Shown here in pieces: positions 9,705-17,602 of a stretch of 21,117 nucleotides of DNA. The notes below the pieces were generated by a model. That model ran no database searches. It saw only the letters and a list, made by a program, of their open reading frames with translations, and was not told the origin of the DNA. The stretch covers positions 683,287 through 704,403 of the forward strand of contig CM007338.1 of assembly GCA_000333855.2 (NCBI GenBank), written 5' to 3'. Source of the stretch: Endotrypanum monterogeii. Lineage: Eukaryota > Euglenozoa > Kinetoplastea > Trypanosomatida > Trypanosomatidae. Made by a program: the position numbers and the translations under genes. The stretch's first letter is position 1. The number at the start of each line of letters is the position of its first letter.

Positions 9705-9776
9705 TGTCTTGTCTCTTTTCTCGATTGCACTTTGCGTCGACTACCACCCTTTCCCTGTACTACGATTGGCCTACAG
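9705..9776 (+). promoter_or_regulatory. Putative trans-splice acceptor for the Nudix-like gene
   Basis: A pyrimidine-rich stretch (TGTCTTGTCTCTTTTCTC at 9705-9722, then CCACCCTTTCCCTG) ends in CTACAG at 9771-9776. That would leave only six bases before the ATG at 9783; AGs at 9693-9702 are possible earlier sites. If the late AG is used, the true start could be a downstream ATG, but the next in-frame ones lie far inside the protein. Confidence 0.35.
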
Positions 9777-9782
9777 TAAGGG

Positions 9783-10460
9783 ATGGAGTTGAGTGTAGGC
9801 GACAGACGAGTTCTACTGACTACGCACCAGACCTACGGCGATGCTGATGGGTTGTCTAGCTTGCACTCATTTGCGCAGTATCCGCCGCTGCACGCGTACC
9901 TGAAAACATGCGAGCAGGGTGGGTCCGTCCCGGATGCCGTTGTCTTGCGGAGACTGGAGCGTTTCGCGCAGCGAATCACCGGTGCCCTGGTAGATCTTGT
10001 ATATGGCAAGACATCTGATGGGTCCGCAAAGACGATTGAGCTGCATCTCAGCGATGCTGAGCCCGCTGTGCTGCTGCCGATCGTTTCCGTGGAGGGTCAG
10101 CGCTATGCAGTGCTAGCGCAGCGGCCTGAGCTATCTCAAGGGCTCTCGTTTGTGAAGATGGCGATACGAGGTGTCGTAAGCAAAGATGGTAGCTTTTGCA
10201 GTGACACCTACGCCCCTGCACTGGCTGCTTTGGGGATCCAGCTTGTAGATGCTACGCGTGTCTCATCCCAGGCTTTCACCGTTGGCAATGAGGGAGGGCC
10301 CGCTATTCGTTTTTTCACTGTATCTTCAACATGCGATCCCCAACAGGCCGATGCGATTCGGCGTAGCCCAAACTTGGCACTGGTGGCACTTGAGGACGTC
10401 GTCCAGGCAGGAGACGCCTCTGCTTCGCTGGCGGTGTCCCTAATATCAGCTAATGGTTAG
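9783..10460 (+). CDS. Nudix-fold-like protein without catalytic residues
   Basis: A 225-residue protein with no signal peptide or membrane segment, probably soluble. Residues about 97-152 resemble the central part of ADP-sugar diphosphatase type Nudix hydrolases (the plant NUDX14 kind): LLPIVSVEGQRYAVLAQRPE corresponds to the strand that usually continues into the RVP...LELPAG segment, and GVVSKDGSFCSDTYAPALAALGI (130-152) aligns with the Nudix box. In the active box the last part is R-E-x-x-E-E-x-G-I; here it reads A-P-A-L-A-A-L-G-I (144-152), so the arginine and all three metal-binding glutamates are gone while the glycine and isoleucine remain. I infer a fold kept for binding or scaffolding. 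Known: some Nudix relatives lost catalysis. The remainder (160-225) has a GGPAIRFFTVS strand plausible for the same fold. The assignment rests on pattern matching by eye; it could be another alpha/beta family. Confidence 0.85.
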   Translation: MELSVGDRRVLLTTHQTYGDADGLSSLHSFAQYPPLHAYLKTCEQGGSVPDAVVLRRLERFAQRITGALVDLVYGKTSDGSAKTIELHLSDAEPAVLLPIVSVEGQRYAVLAQRPELSQGLSFVKMAIRGVVSKDGSFCSDTYAPALAALGIQLVDATRVSSQAFTVGNEGGPAIRFFTVSSTCDPQQADAIRRSPNLALVALEDVVQAGDASASLAVSLISANG

Positions 10461-10651
10461 CCGAATGACGCACAAGAGGGGCATGCCCTCCGACAAGTGG
10501 GGCCTCGGCAAATCCACCAATATGTATCCCCCTTTCCTGTCCTCGAGTTTTGTTCTGGTTTGGTGTCTTTCGCGTGTGGCGCTGTCTCCCTATCGTAGAC
10601 GCTGATTTCTCATTCGTTCGTGGTTTTTCATGTATAGCGAGGTCACGCATG

Positions 10652-10655
<4 letters not shown>

Positions 10656-10683
<28 letters not shown>
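10656..10683. repeat. (TG)n microsatellite
   Basis: About 14 uninterrupted TG units, located about 200 bases after the stop of the Nudix-like gene, therefore probably in its 3' UTR. Confidence 0.9.
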
Positions 10684-10686
<3 letters not shown>

Positions 10687-11433
10687 GCGTGATACTCCCC
10701 ACCACCCTTTTTTTTTTCGTGTGTAGTTGCCTCCCCATGTCACTTGCTGTGATGAACGATCCGACAAACGTATGTATGCTGATATCATTTTGGGTAGGAC
10801 GGGGCCTACACCTCTTCCTCCTGTCCTTCCGATAACTTTGGCCTATGACCTCGCACCAAGGGAACAGAGGGCAAAGTCAAGGTCTGCCAATGGCTCGCAC
10901 GGCAAGCAGAGATGAGGGTTGGGCGAGTGTCGGCGGGTGGGCTTCATAAGAACCGAGTACCTCTGTGGGCTTTGTGTTGCGTGTTGCATGGCATACACGC
11001 GGTGTAATCTTTCGCCAAGATGAATGAAGTGCTTCTGATACCACGCAGGAAGCACGTGCACCGAAGCTCGTACAAAAGAGGTGGCCGCTTTCCACCTCCT
11101 TTCTCCTCTCTTCCTATATTCCCCTTCCCCCCTCCCAAAAGGCAACTGAATCGCCAGAATTTTCACTTCACTCATCTTTTCCCTATCTCCCTCTCGTGTG
11201 CTCTCTCTGTTGTTGTCTCTGCGTGGGCACACCCTTCTCTCTTTCTCTTATTAGTGATCACCACGCCATACACGTCCAACCGTCTCTCTGTCGTCAGCCC
11301 CCGTTCATTTCTACAACTTGTTTTTCTTTGGATTTTAACAGCAACAGGCACCCGAATTATATTTTTTGTGACAGCCACCCGCCCTGTTTGTCTTGTTCTC
11401 GGCAAAATACACAGCACGTGAACGTAAGCTTCG

Positions 11434-11471
11434 CATATATATACATATATACATATATATATATATATATT
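11434..11471. repeat. (TA)n microsatellite
   Basis: Alternating TA with two C interruptions, followed by a T/C tract (TTTCTTCCTTTTTTTTTCTTTT). Confidence 0.9.
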
Positions 11472-13333
11472 TCTTCCTTTTTTTTTCTTTTGTGGCATGA
11501 CGTTTTTGGTGGTCAACTTCATGTACATTTTATTGTAAGCGCCTTCTATCTATCAACGCTTCCGCTGTTTACGTGCAGGATATTGTGGTGTTGATTCATT
11601 ATTTTTTCGTTTGTTTCTTTCATCGCCACTTCCCTGCCGGTGGGGGTAACGCTACGGTTCCTCGACTGCACATTTTGTGTGTAGGATTGGTCTGCGGCTG
11701 CGAGGGGGGGTTAGCACATTTGAACGCCCCAAGGATTGTGAGTGCTAGACCTCTCCCCTCCTTTTTTCTTCGTTGTGCGTACCTGCTTCACGTTTCCCTG
11801 CGGAGCAGATATATTGTTCAACGGCTTGGATACGGGAAAGGCATCCAAGATCTCAAGTGGCAGTGGTAGTGTAGGGTAGTGGACAGTCGAGCGCATATGC
11901 TCACTCGTGCCTCTGCTGGAGCTCTCGCATTTCCTTTTTATTTGCCTGATCAGCATTTCTTATCAGTGTTCTCACTCCTCTTCGTGTGCATTTGTACCGT
12001 TTTATAATCGCCAGCGGCGTATTTCCCCTTTTAAACTTTATAAAAGAAATTGCATTGACTGGTCAATCTCCCAGAACACTGCCTTTCACTTCTTTCTTTT
12101 CTTCTGGGGTTTCCCAACTTGTTGTTCTTTTTTTCAATACGCCAGCTTTGCCGTGCACCTCTCGTTGTTTGCGAGTATCACTCACTCGAAGGCTCGGAAT
12201 ACCCCTTTTCTCATAAAATTCGTTGCCTGAGGCGTGCTCCTTTCACATATATATCAAGATATATTAGGCGCCCTTCAGGAGTGCAACGAGAAACTCTTCG
12301 TGCTTCGTTCCTTTTTTCCGCTGTAAGAAGGCCTTCCGCACCTCTACCTCCACTTCACTTCCCCAAATATTTGTCTCCTCTCCCCTACCCGTGTTTATTC
12401 ACTTATGAGGCTCTTTTTTTTTTAAGACGTGTTCTATTACTTTTTTCTTGTGTATATATACAGTTTCTGACTCATACTAGATTGTGTGTGTGGGTTCTTC
12501 CGCAGATCGAAGACGAGATCAGTAGAGAAGGGTGTGTGGTTGTCAAAGCGCAGGGACATACTCCCAGCTACCCATCTGCAGGTCTGCGAACGTGCAATAC
12601 AAGCATTTATTTTTTGGATAACCACCTTGTTTTTCCAGTTACTCTTTTTCGGCAGCCCCGCACACCCTTTCCATTCGCTGCTCTTTTCGTTCAGCCGTGA
12701 CCGCGGTGACCGGCACCTCCCTTCGATCTCGACATATATTTTGTGAGGCGTTTTTCTGCGGTTGAACCTGCCCTCTCTCTAGCTCCTCTTGCTTCACTGC
12801 TCAACTCTGGTCAGCTGCGCAGTTACTCGGTCAACGAAACTACCTGAGCGCACAGCCGCTCTTACTCTTCTTGTAGCCACCCCCGTGCTAAGCACTCTTT
12901 TTTTTTTTTGTTGTTGTCCTTTGTTTTTTTTTCTACTGATTTGAATTTGGTTCAAACGTATCCCTTCCGTCAGTACACACATTTATATATATTTATATAT
13001 TTATTTTTACAAATATTTAGGTGTTTGTGTCTGTGCGTCGTTCACAGAACCGACTGCTGCAGCGCGTGGCGGTACCCTCAGCCACTTAGCTTCCTTCTCT
13101 GATCTTTTTGACTTTTCCTTCTCCACATTCATCCGTGTGTCGTATAAGATCCGTTTTTTACTCGTTTGTTTCTTACTTGGCCGCAATTCCCCCCCTCCCC
13201 TCCCCCCCCTCTTCCCAGCTCTCCGCCACTCCTTTTCACCCCTCCCCCATTTCTGCGTCCCTTTCCTTTCTAGTACACACACTGGAAACAGTAATTCATA
13301 CAAAAAACGGTTTCTCGTGTTGTGTTCACTCCT

Positions 13334-13362
13334 GTATATATATATATTTATATTTATTTAAA

Positions 13363-13399
<37 letters not shown>

Positions 13400-13427
13400 T
13401 TATTTAAATTCATATATATATATATAT
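13334..13427. repeat. Tandem duplication of a 46-base AT-rich unit
   Basis: The motif TATTTATATTTATTTAAATT occurs at 13345-13364 and again at 13391-13410, an exact copy at a spacing of 46 bases; both copies are followed by CATATATA and flanked by (TA)n runs. The array thus looks like a duplicated microsatellite-plus-core unit and not a plain TA run. Confidence 0.85.
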
Positions 13428-13619
13428 TTCACGCAAATTACTTCCGTGTTGTTACTTTAAATTTACATATATTGTTGTTCGAGTAGGTGTTTTGTAAAAA
13501 AAAAAAACACTGACACTTAGACTTTCCGAGCATTTCGTTTATCAGAGGGAGGACGTGGAGCAGTGGATAGAAACTGTCTTCAAGTTGCACAGCACGCATG
13601 TGAGCTTGCGATAAATCGG

Positions 13620-13634
13620 TTTTTTTTCTTGCAG
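13620..13634 (+). promoter_or_regulatory. Candidate upstream trans-splice acceptor for the MATE gene
   Basis: TTTTTTTTCTTGCAG is a near-ideal pyrimidine tract with adjacent CAG (AG at 13633-13634). It would give a 166-base 5' UTR that includes the (TA)n repeat. Confidence 0.5.
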
Positions 13635-13661
13635 AATACTTGCCTGCTTTTTTCTTTTCGC

Positions 13662-13688
13662 AATATATATATATATATATATATATAA
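13662..13688. repeat. (TA)n microsatellite
   Basis: About 12 TA units placed between two candidate splice acceptors of the MATE gene. Confidence 0.9.
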
Positions 13689-13692
13689 ATCA

Positions 13693-13740
13693 GTTTTCAT
13701 ATATTTTTTATTCACCTATATTTCCTCTTACATCTACTAG
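13693..13740 (+). promoter_or_regulatory. Candidate proximal trans-splice acceptor for the MATE gene
   Basis: A T/C-rich stretch (TTTTTTATTCACC and TTTCCTCTTACATC) ends in CTAG at 13737-13740, giving a 60-base 5' UTR. It competes with the acceptor at 13633-13634; both may be used. Confidence 0.5.
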
Positions 13741-13800
13741 GAGACGTGCAGTACACATACACAACGGGAGAAAAGAGCTGACTGCTACCTGCTCGGAGCA

Positions 13801-15441
13801 ATGGCCGCCACCAGCGACATCGTGATTCGGGAGGTGGAGGAGAACCCCGAGGATACACCGCTACGTAAGAAGCAGCTGCTGTCCCAGACGATGCGCATTC
13901 TCATTCCCACCGATGTGAGCAGTCTCCTGTGGATATCGTCTCAGACAATCACGCTATACTTCGTCGGGAAGTACCTCAAGACAGTTGGCACTGCACAGTA
14001 CAGCGCCAGCATTGTGATCTTCAACATGTGCGCATATTCCGTGATCATGGGCTTCGGCGCTGCGATCGACACGCTCTCATCACAGGCCTTCGGTGCAGAT
14101 CCCAAATCCCCTGAGGTGGGGGAGACGTTGCAGATGGCGCTGGCCCTCAACATGGTCTTGGGTCTTGTTTTCACTATTTTCTTCGTGTATTCGGAGCCCC
14201 TTATGTGTTTCTTATTCGAGGAAGAGATCTGCGTCGGAGTATCGATGTTCTTGCGATACAGCCCACCGTACCTTTTCGCCCAAATTATCAGCGGTGTCAC
14301 AAGCAAGTCGATGTACGCCCAGAAGCTACCCGAGTTGGTTGTCATAGCGAACGCCGTCGCAGCGATTGGGTCACCCCTCTCAAACTACATCTTCACCCCA
14401 CTGGGAATTCACGGAGCGGCACTGGCGCTTGGTGCAACAGTAGGCCTCAGCTCCCTGACGCACATTCTCTGTTTGATTTTTCACCCCAAGGTGATCGTCC
14501 GCTATGCACCATGGCCGTCGCCGAAGCTAGTTAGCCTGAAGGCTTGGCGAGAATTCTTCAGGGTCGGGATCCCGGCTCTCATTGCGACATGTGCTGAGTG
14601 GTGGGCATTTGAACTTCAAACTGTGATTGCGTCTAAGATATCCACCTCGGCGCTCGCTATTCACGGCGTGGCGATGAACTTGGTGAACCTTCTGTTCTCT
14701 GTGTCACTCGGCATGTCGGTCGCCGCTTCCGTGATCGTCGGTAACTCACTCGGCAGTGGAAGGCCGGGGCAAGCAAAGCAGTTCGCTTACTTTGTTCTTG
14801 GCTGCGATCTTATTCTAGGGCTCATCACCGCGGCGCTGATGCTCTTGTTTGGTACCCACATCGCACACTTCTATGGGGATGAGGAGGATGTTATTGAAGG
14901 AGTGAAGACGATTATACCCCTGGTGGCGCTTTGCCATATAAGCGACTCGGTAGCTTTTTGTCAGCAAGGTATCTTCCGAGGTGCCGGCCGGCCAGCACAA
15001 GCTGGTCTGGCAGTGCTTCTGACACTGTGGTGCGTTGGAGTGCCCGCATCCATCATATTTGTCTTTTTGATGAATTTCGGCGTCTACGGGTGCATCGGAG
15101 GGATGATTGTCGGCATGTACTGCGAAATACCACTCCTAGGATGGTGGATGTACAAGTTTGATTGGGCTCAATTGGGGCTCGAGGCTCGAGCGACCGAGAG
15201 AAAGCCGCGGGTCGCGATGGATGTCGTGATCGAGAACAGCTCCAACAGCGAAGATTCTGTATCGCTGGTCTCCAGCCGAAGCACCTCCGTATCATCCACC
15301 AATACCCACTCCAGCCGCCGCCACCGCGTTTATGCTCATGGCGAGTATGAGAGGGAGCTGCACGAGCGCACTGCCAGTATCCTTGAGGAGGCGTGCTGCT
15401 CTCTTCACAACTCGTTTGCCGTGCCGCTGCGGAATCGCTGA
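13801..15441 (+). CDS. MATE-family multidrug/metabolite efflux transporter
   Basis: MATE proteins export organic cations, drugs or metabolites across membranes by H+ or Na+ antiport. The 546-residue product has a polar N-terminus (1-30), about twelve hydrophobic segments between about 33 and 450 and a serine-rich cytosolic tail (460-546). Family marks are visible: GFGAAIDTLSSQAFGA at 84-99 (matching the conserved ETLCGQAFGA type of eukaryotic MATEs), AEWWAFEL at 265-272, VGNSLGSGRPGQAK at 313-326 and QQGIFRGAGRPAQAG at 388-402. These resemble plant DTX/animal MATE proteins more than bacterial NorM. Substrate and membrane (plasma membrane, acidocalcisome or other) cannot be read from the sequence. 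The ATG is the first in frame, preceded by GGAGCA and two good splice acceptors. The stop TGA overlaps the ATG of a second open frame (15441-15611). Confidence 0.93.
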   Translation: MAATSDIVIREVEENPEDTPLRKKQLLSQTMRILIPTDVSSLLWISSQTITLYFVGKYLKTVGTAQYSASIVIFNMCAYSVIMGFGAAIDTLSSQAFGADPKSPEVGETLQMALALNMVLGLVFTIFFVYSEPLMCFLFEEEICVGVSMFLRYSPPYLFAQIISGVTSKSMYAQKLPELVVIANAVAAIGSPLSNYIFTPLGIHGAALALGATVGLSSLTHILCLIFHPKVIVRYAPWPSPKLVSLKAWREFFRVGIPALIATCAEWWAFELQTVIASKISTSALAIHGVAMNLVNLLFSVSLGMSVAASVIVGNSLGSGRPGQAKQFAYFVLGCDLILGLITAALMLLFGTHIAHFYGDEEDVIEGVKTIIPLVALCHISDSVAFCQQGIFRGAGRPAQAGLAVLLTLWCVGVPASIIFVFLMNFGVYGCIGGMIVGMYCEIPLLGWWMYKFDWAQLGLEARATERKPRVAMDVVIENSSNSEDSVSLVSSRSTSVSSTNTHSSRRHRVYAHGEYERELHERTASILEEACCSLHNSFAVPLRNR

Positions 15442-15611
15442 TGATCCGACCTTCCCTGATAGCACTGATGCGTAAGCTGTGTAAGCACGTGAGCGCCTTT
15501 GTACCAAAACCAGACATTGAGCACACCGTGACGCGGTCTGCTGTGCATCAGCTGTATCAGGCCATGACTTGCAATGAGATCGCAAGCGTGGGAGAGACAT
15601 GGGTGAGGTGA
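15441..15611 (+). CDS. Small open frame overlapping the MATE stop (possible frameshifted C-terminus)
   Basis: An ATG overlaps the MATE stop codon (TGATG at 15439-15443) and opens 56 codons in the -1 frame to TGA at 15609-15611. The translation (ALMRKLCKHVSAFVPKPDIE, then TRSAVHQLYQAM) has a normal amino-acid mix, and about 60 percent of third positions are G or C, closer to genes than to spacers. The frame is also open 16 codons upstream inside the MATE tail. Trypanosomatid mRNAs rarely carry two coupled cistrons, so an indel that split a longer MATE C-terminus is as likely as a separate peptide. Chance is also possible. Confidence 0.3.
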   Translation: MIRPSLIALMRKLCKHVSAFVPKPDIEHTVTRSAVHQLYQAMTCNEIASVGETWVR

Positions 15612-15989
15612 GAAGGAACATGTCTTTTTTTTTCTTTCATATATTCAGGTAGGCATACAGTACAGCGACTGCCACGACACCAACTCGCGAGGCTCACCTA
15701 TTTTTCCTGTTTGCGTGACTTTTCTCGCCATTTTGTTTATTCCGACCTCGTCAGATCTCTCGGGTACGCTGCTGTCTCAGCCCTTGCACCATGTGGTTCT
15801 TCCCTCGCCCGCTGCTTGCGTTGACCCTCTCCTTCTGTTTTGATTTTGCTTGTGATGTGGATCGGCCGGCGCAAAAGAGAAGGGCAGGCGGTGGCCTCAA
15901 CGGGGACATTACGTTGATTTCCTTATTTTCCCATAGTGCGAGGGCCAAGAAAGCGGCGCTCACGCAACCTCTCGCATATTATTGACACC
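15612..15989. other. Spacer between MATE and the small ORF
   Basis: T/C-rich leader-type DNA. It includes poly-T at 15624-15632, pyrimidine tracts near 15720-15760 and 15800-15850, and a 64-codon ATG frame at 15791-15985 whose N-terminus is hydrophobic because it reads a T/C tract. Confidence 0.6.
15915..15936 (+). promoter_or_regulatory. Putative trans-splice acceptor for the 61-residue ORF
   Basis: GATTTCCTTATTTTCCCATAG: a clean pyrimidine tract with AG at 15935-15936, 53 bases before the ATG at 15990. Confidence 0.5.
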
Positions 15990-16175
15990 ATGCAGTCCAA
16001 CTCTGCATATGCAGCTCGCTTTGTTCGTTTCTTTCGTACCCGTCGTGCTGAAGAGGAGGCGTATCTCACAGAAAGTGTCTCCCCGCCATCTCTTCGGGAC
16101 GCTTACGGAAATACGAGGTGCATGGTGCCTACCTACCTCCCTGTTACCCCTGGCACTACAGGCTCCGATCACTGA
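15990..16175 (+). CDS. Candidate small protein, 61 residues
   Basis: I do not recognise a family. The ATG at 15990 sits in GACACCATGC, 53 bases behind a good polypyrimidine-AG site, as for the larger genes. The product begins MQSNSAYAARFVRFFRTRR, basic and aromatic with few acidic residues, which could be a mitochondrial presequence or a short amphipathic helix, followed by an acidic EEEAYLTES stretch and a Pro/Thr/Gly-rich tail ending TTGSDH. There is no repeat-derived or homopolymeric sequence in it, unlike most chance frames in this window. Directly downstream lies the SIDER-like block, and such elements usually sit in 3' UTRs, which supports a gene here. It might also be noise; homologues are needed to decide. 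Confidence 0.45.
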   Translation: MQSNSAYAARFVRFFRTRRAEEEAYLTESVSPPSLRDAYGNTRCMVPTYLPVTPGTTGSDH

Positions 16176-16199
16176 CCGGGCCCTCGTATTCAAACATGT

Positions 16200-16760
16200 G
16201 AGCACTGTTCGCGAGCTGAGGGTGGTGGGCGTGATGACCGGGGACCGGTCCGGGGGAAGGTACGCAGCGACGCTCTTCTGTGTGTGTGTGTGCGTGTAAA
16301 ATGTGGCTGCTCCTCCTGCGTCCGCTCGGGTGCAAACGCTGGCAGGACGACGGACCACACCTGTCGAATGCCACTGTGGACTCTGTCGCACTCCCCTCTG
16401 AGGAGCCGGTCACGCCGTCTGACGGTGTGTGAGGACCTTCAGGCGGCGTGTGTGGGGCCATAGCACGCCGGCGGGGTGCGGGCTCTCTGCGGTTGCTGGC
16501 TCGACGCTCGCTGCGGGGCACCGCTTTGTTGTGATGCAGCCCGGCAGCTGAGGCTGCTCAACGCCCCGCACATGGACGCTGCAGACTGTCTCTCTCGTCT
16601 GCTGTCTGCAATGGCGCGAAGTTCTGCTGGTGTGTGTTGTTCCGGACGTCTCGGAGGGGGAGCGACACCACCAAGGGCAGGAGCAGCCCGTAACTTGCAC
16701 GTCTCAGATCGACATCAGGCGGCTGGTGCTAGGCGACGATGAGCACCACTGTGACGCGTC
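16200..16760 (+). mobile_element. SIDER-like short degenerate retroposon
   Basis: About 560 bases of clearly GC-richer sequence stand out from the AT- and T/C-rich spacers on both sides. It contains GATGACCGGGGACCGGTCCG (16234-16253), followed by GGGGAAGGTACG, and further on GGGGCCATAGCACGCCGGCG, GATGCAGCCCGGCAGC, CCCCGCACATGGACGCTGC and GAGCACCACTGTGACGCGTC, all reminiscent of the Leishmania SIDER class of non-coding, truncated relatives of ingi/L1Tc-type retroposons, which are about 550 bases long and lie in 3' UTRs, where they affect mRNA stability or translation. It ends near a G-run (16768-16778) instead of a clear A-tail. Boundaries and subclass are estimates, and the identification is from memory of the family's appearance. 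Confidence 0.5.
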
Positions 16761-17602
16761 TGTGTAAGGGGGGGGGGGAGGGGAGGGCGGTGGACGGGTA
16801 CTGGGTCATGATTGCGTGCGGGTTTCTGTTGGCTTTGCCCGTGCTGATGTGACGCCATAAAGGAAAAATGTTAACCACATTTGGACGATGGGATTGTCGA
16901 TATGTCGGTTCAGCAACTGAAATGAGTGAAATTTTTTTTGACCTCTTCCCGGGCTATTACCGTGACTCGAGACTTAGTCTGCCGAGGTCATGAATGTCTT
17001 GATGCTCACCGATGAGTGCAACTGGAGGCAAAAGAGGTATACAGGCGAACGTGCACGTATGCCGCTTGACGGTAATAAAGAATAAGAACCCCAATCAATA
17101 AATTATCAACTTTTCTCACACAGTTTTTTCTTGTTGAGATACAAGTAAGGTATCCGTACAGAATGACGAGTGCTCGAGTTAAGTGGGACGCAGGGAAAAC
17201 TCTGGGGAAATTTGTACACTAACGCAGGGGCGCGTGGAAAGTTTTCAGTGGATTATCGGCAAATTTGGGGCACAGTCACACTATTCCCTGCTTTGGGCCA
17301 CGCTTCCATGACGCCTTTCCCCACTGATCCCATTTTTCCCCCGTGGGCTCTTGCCAGTGCACCTCATCTCGATCTTCTCTGCTTCCTCGACCCCCTTTAA
17401 AAAAAAACATTTTCTTTTTTTCCACTGCATTGCAAGCGCTTCACTTCTGTTTTTTTTCCCTCGACGCGAGGGCGACCCTCCGCTACTCCAGCTTCTGCTC
17501 CAGCGTGCCTTGTCCCCCCTTCACGCCTCACTTTTCAGTGTCGCTAATCGAAAGACAAACGAAGGGTGTGATACAGCAAACCATTTGATCGTTAGCGCCA
17601 TC
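16761..17602. other. Spacer between the SIDER-like block and the DRC8-like gene
   Basis: No gene I can support. It starts with a G-run (16768-16778), has a poly-T at 16931-16939, an AT-rich part (about 17070-17130), then a 76-codon frame (17170-17400) lacking an ATG, an A-run at 17399-17407, poly-T runs and a T/C-rich leader. Confidence 0.65.
17507..17538 (+). promoter_or_regulatory. Putative trans-splice acceptor for the DRC8-like gene
   Basis: GCCTTGTCCCCCCTTCACG followed by CCTCACTTTTCAG gives AG at 17537-17538, 64 bases before the ATG. An earlier CCAG at 17500-17502 is an alternative. Confidence 0.55.

Larger units (their letters stand above)
8577..9782. other. Spacer between the GOT1-like and Nudix-like genes
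   Basis: No gene I can support. The first 470 bases are more GC-rich than most spacers here and include a G-run at 8598-8607; a degenerate retroposon fragment cannot be excluded, but I see no diagnostic motif. Further on are a poly-T at 9061-9068, (CA)n at 9097-9124, a (GGAA)n stretch at about 9139-9156, and T/C-rich DNA leading to the next gene. A 169-codon open frame (8909-9418) crosses the repeats and is treated as chance. Confidence 0.65.
10461..13800. other. 3.3 kb spacer between the Nudix-like and MATE genes
   Basis: This is the longest gene-free stretch. It contains (TG)n at 10656-10683, poly-T at 10709-10717, (TA)n at 11434-11471, poly-T runs near 12415-12422, 12899-12909 and 12925-12933, poly-C runs at 13190-13210, duplicated AT repeats at 13334-13427 and (TA)n at 13662-13688. 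Strong T/C bias runs through most of it. Several open frames of 60-190 codons exist but translate into Ser/Phe/Leu/Cys-rich or repeat-derived sequence, mostly without ATG. It may hold a long 3' UTR, a long 5' leader, or a non-coding RNA that cannot be recognised by eye. Confidence 0.65.

Noticed and set aside
11020..11421. 133-codon ATG frame on the + strand
   Set aside because: It reads through a T/C-rich spacer, giving Ser/Phe/Leu/Pro-rich sequence; hydrophobicity is a by-product of the tract.
12248..12263. Perfect inverted repeat ATATATC-AA-GATATAT
   Set aside because: Short and AT-only; expected by chance in a spacer so rich in TA and not linked to any gene border.
12119..12700. 193-codon frame on the + strand
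   Set aside because: Begins with TTG, crosses several poly-T runs and has no recognisable domain; typical chance frame in pyrimidine-rich DNA.
17170..17400. 76-codon frame that looks partly protein-like
   Set aside because: No ATG, starts right after a stop, ends in the T/C leader of the next gene and shows no family resemblance; a decayed gene fragment is possible but not supportable.
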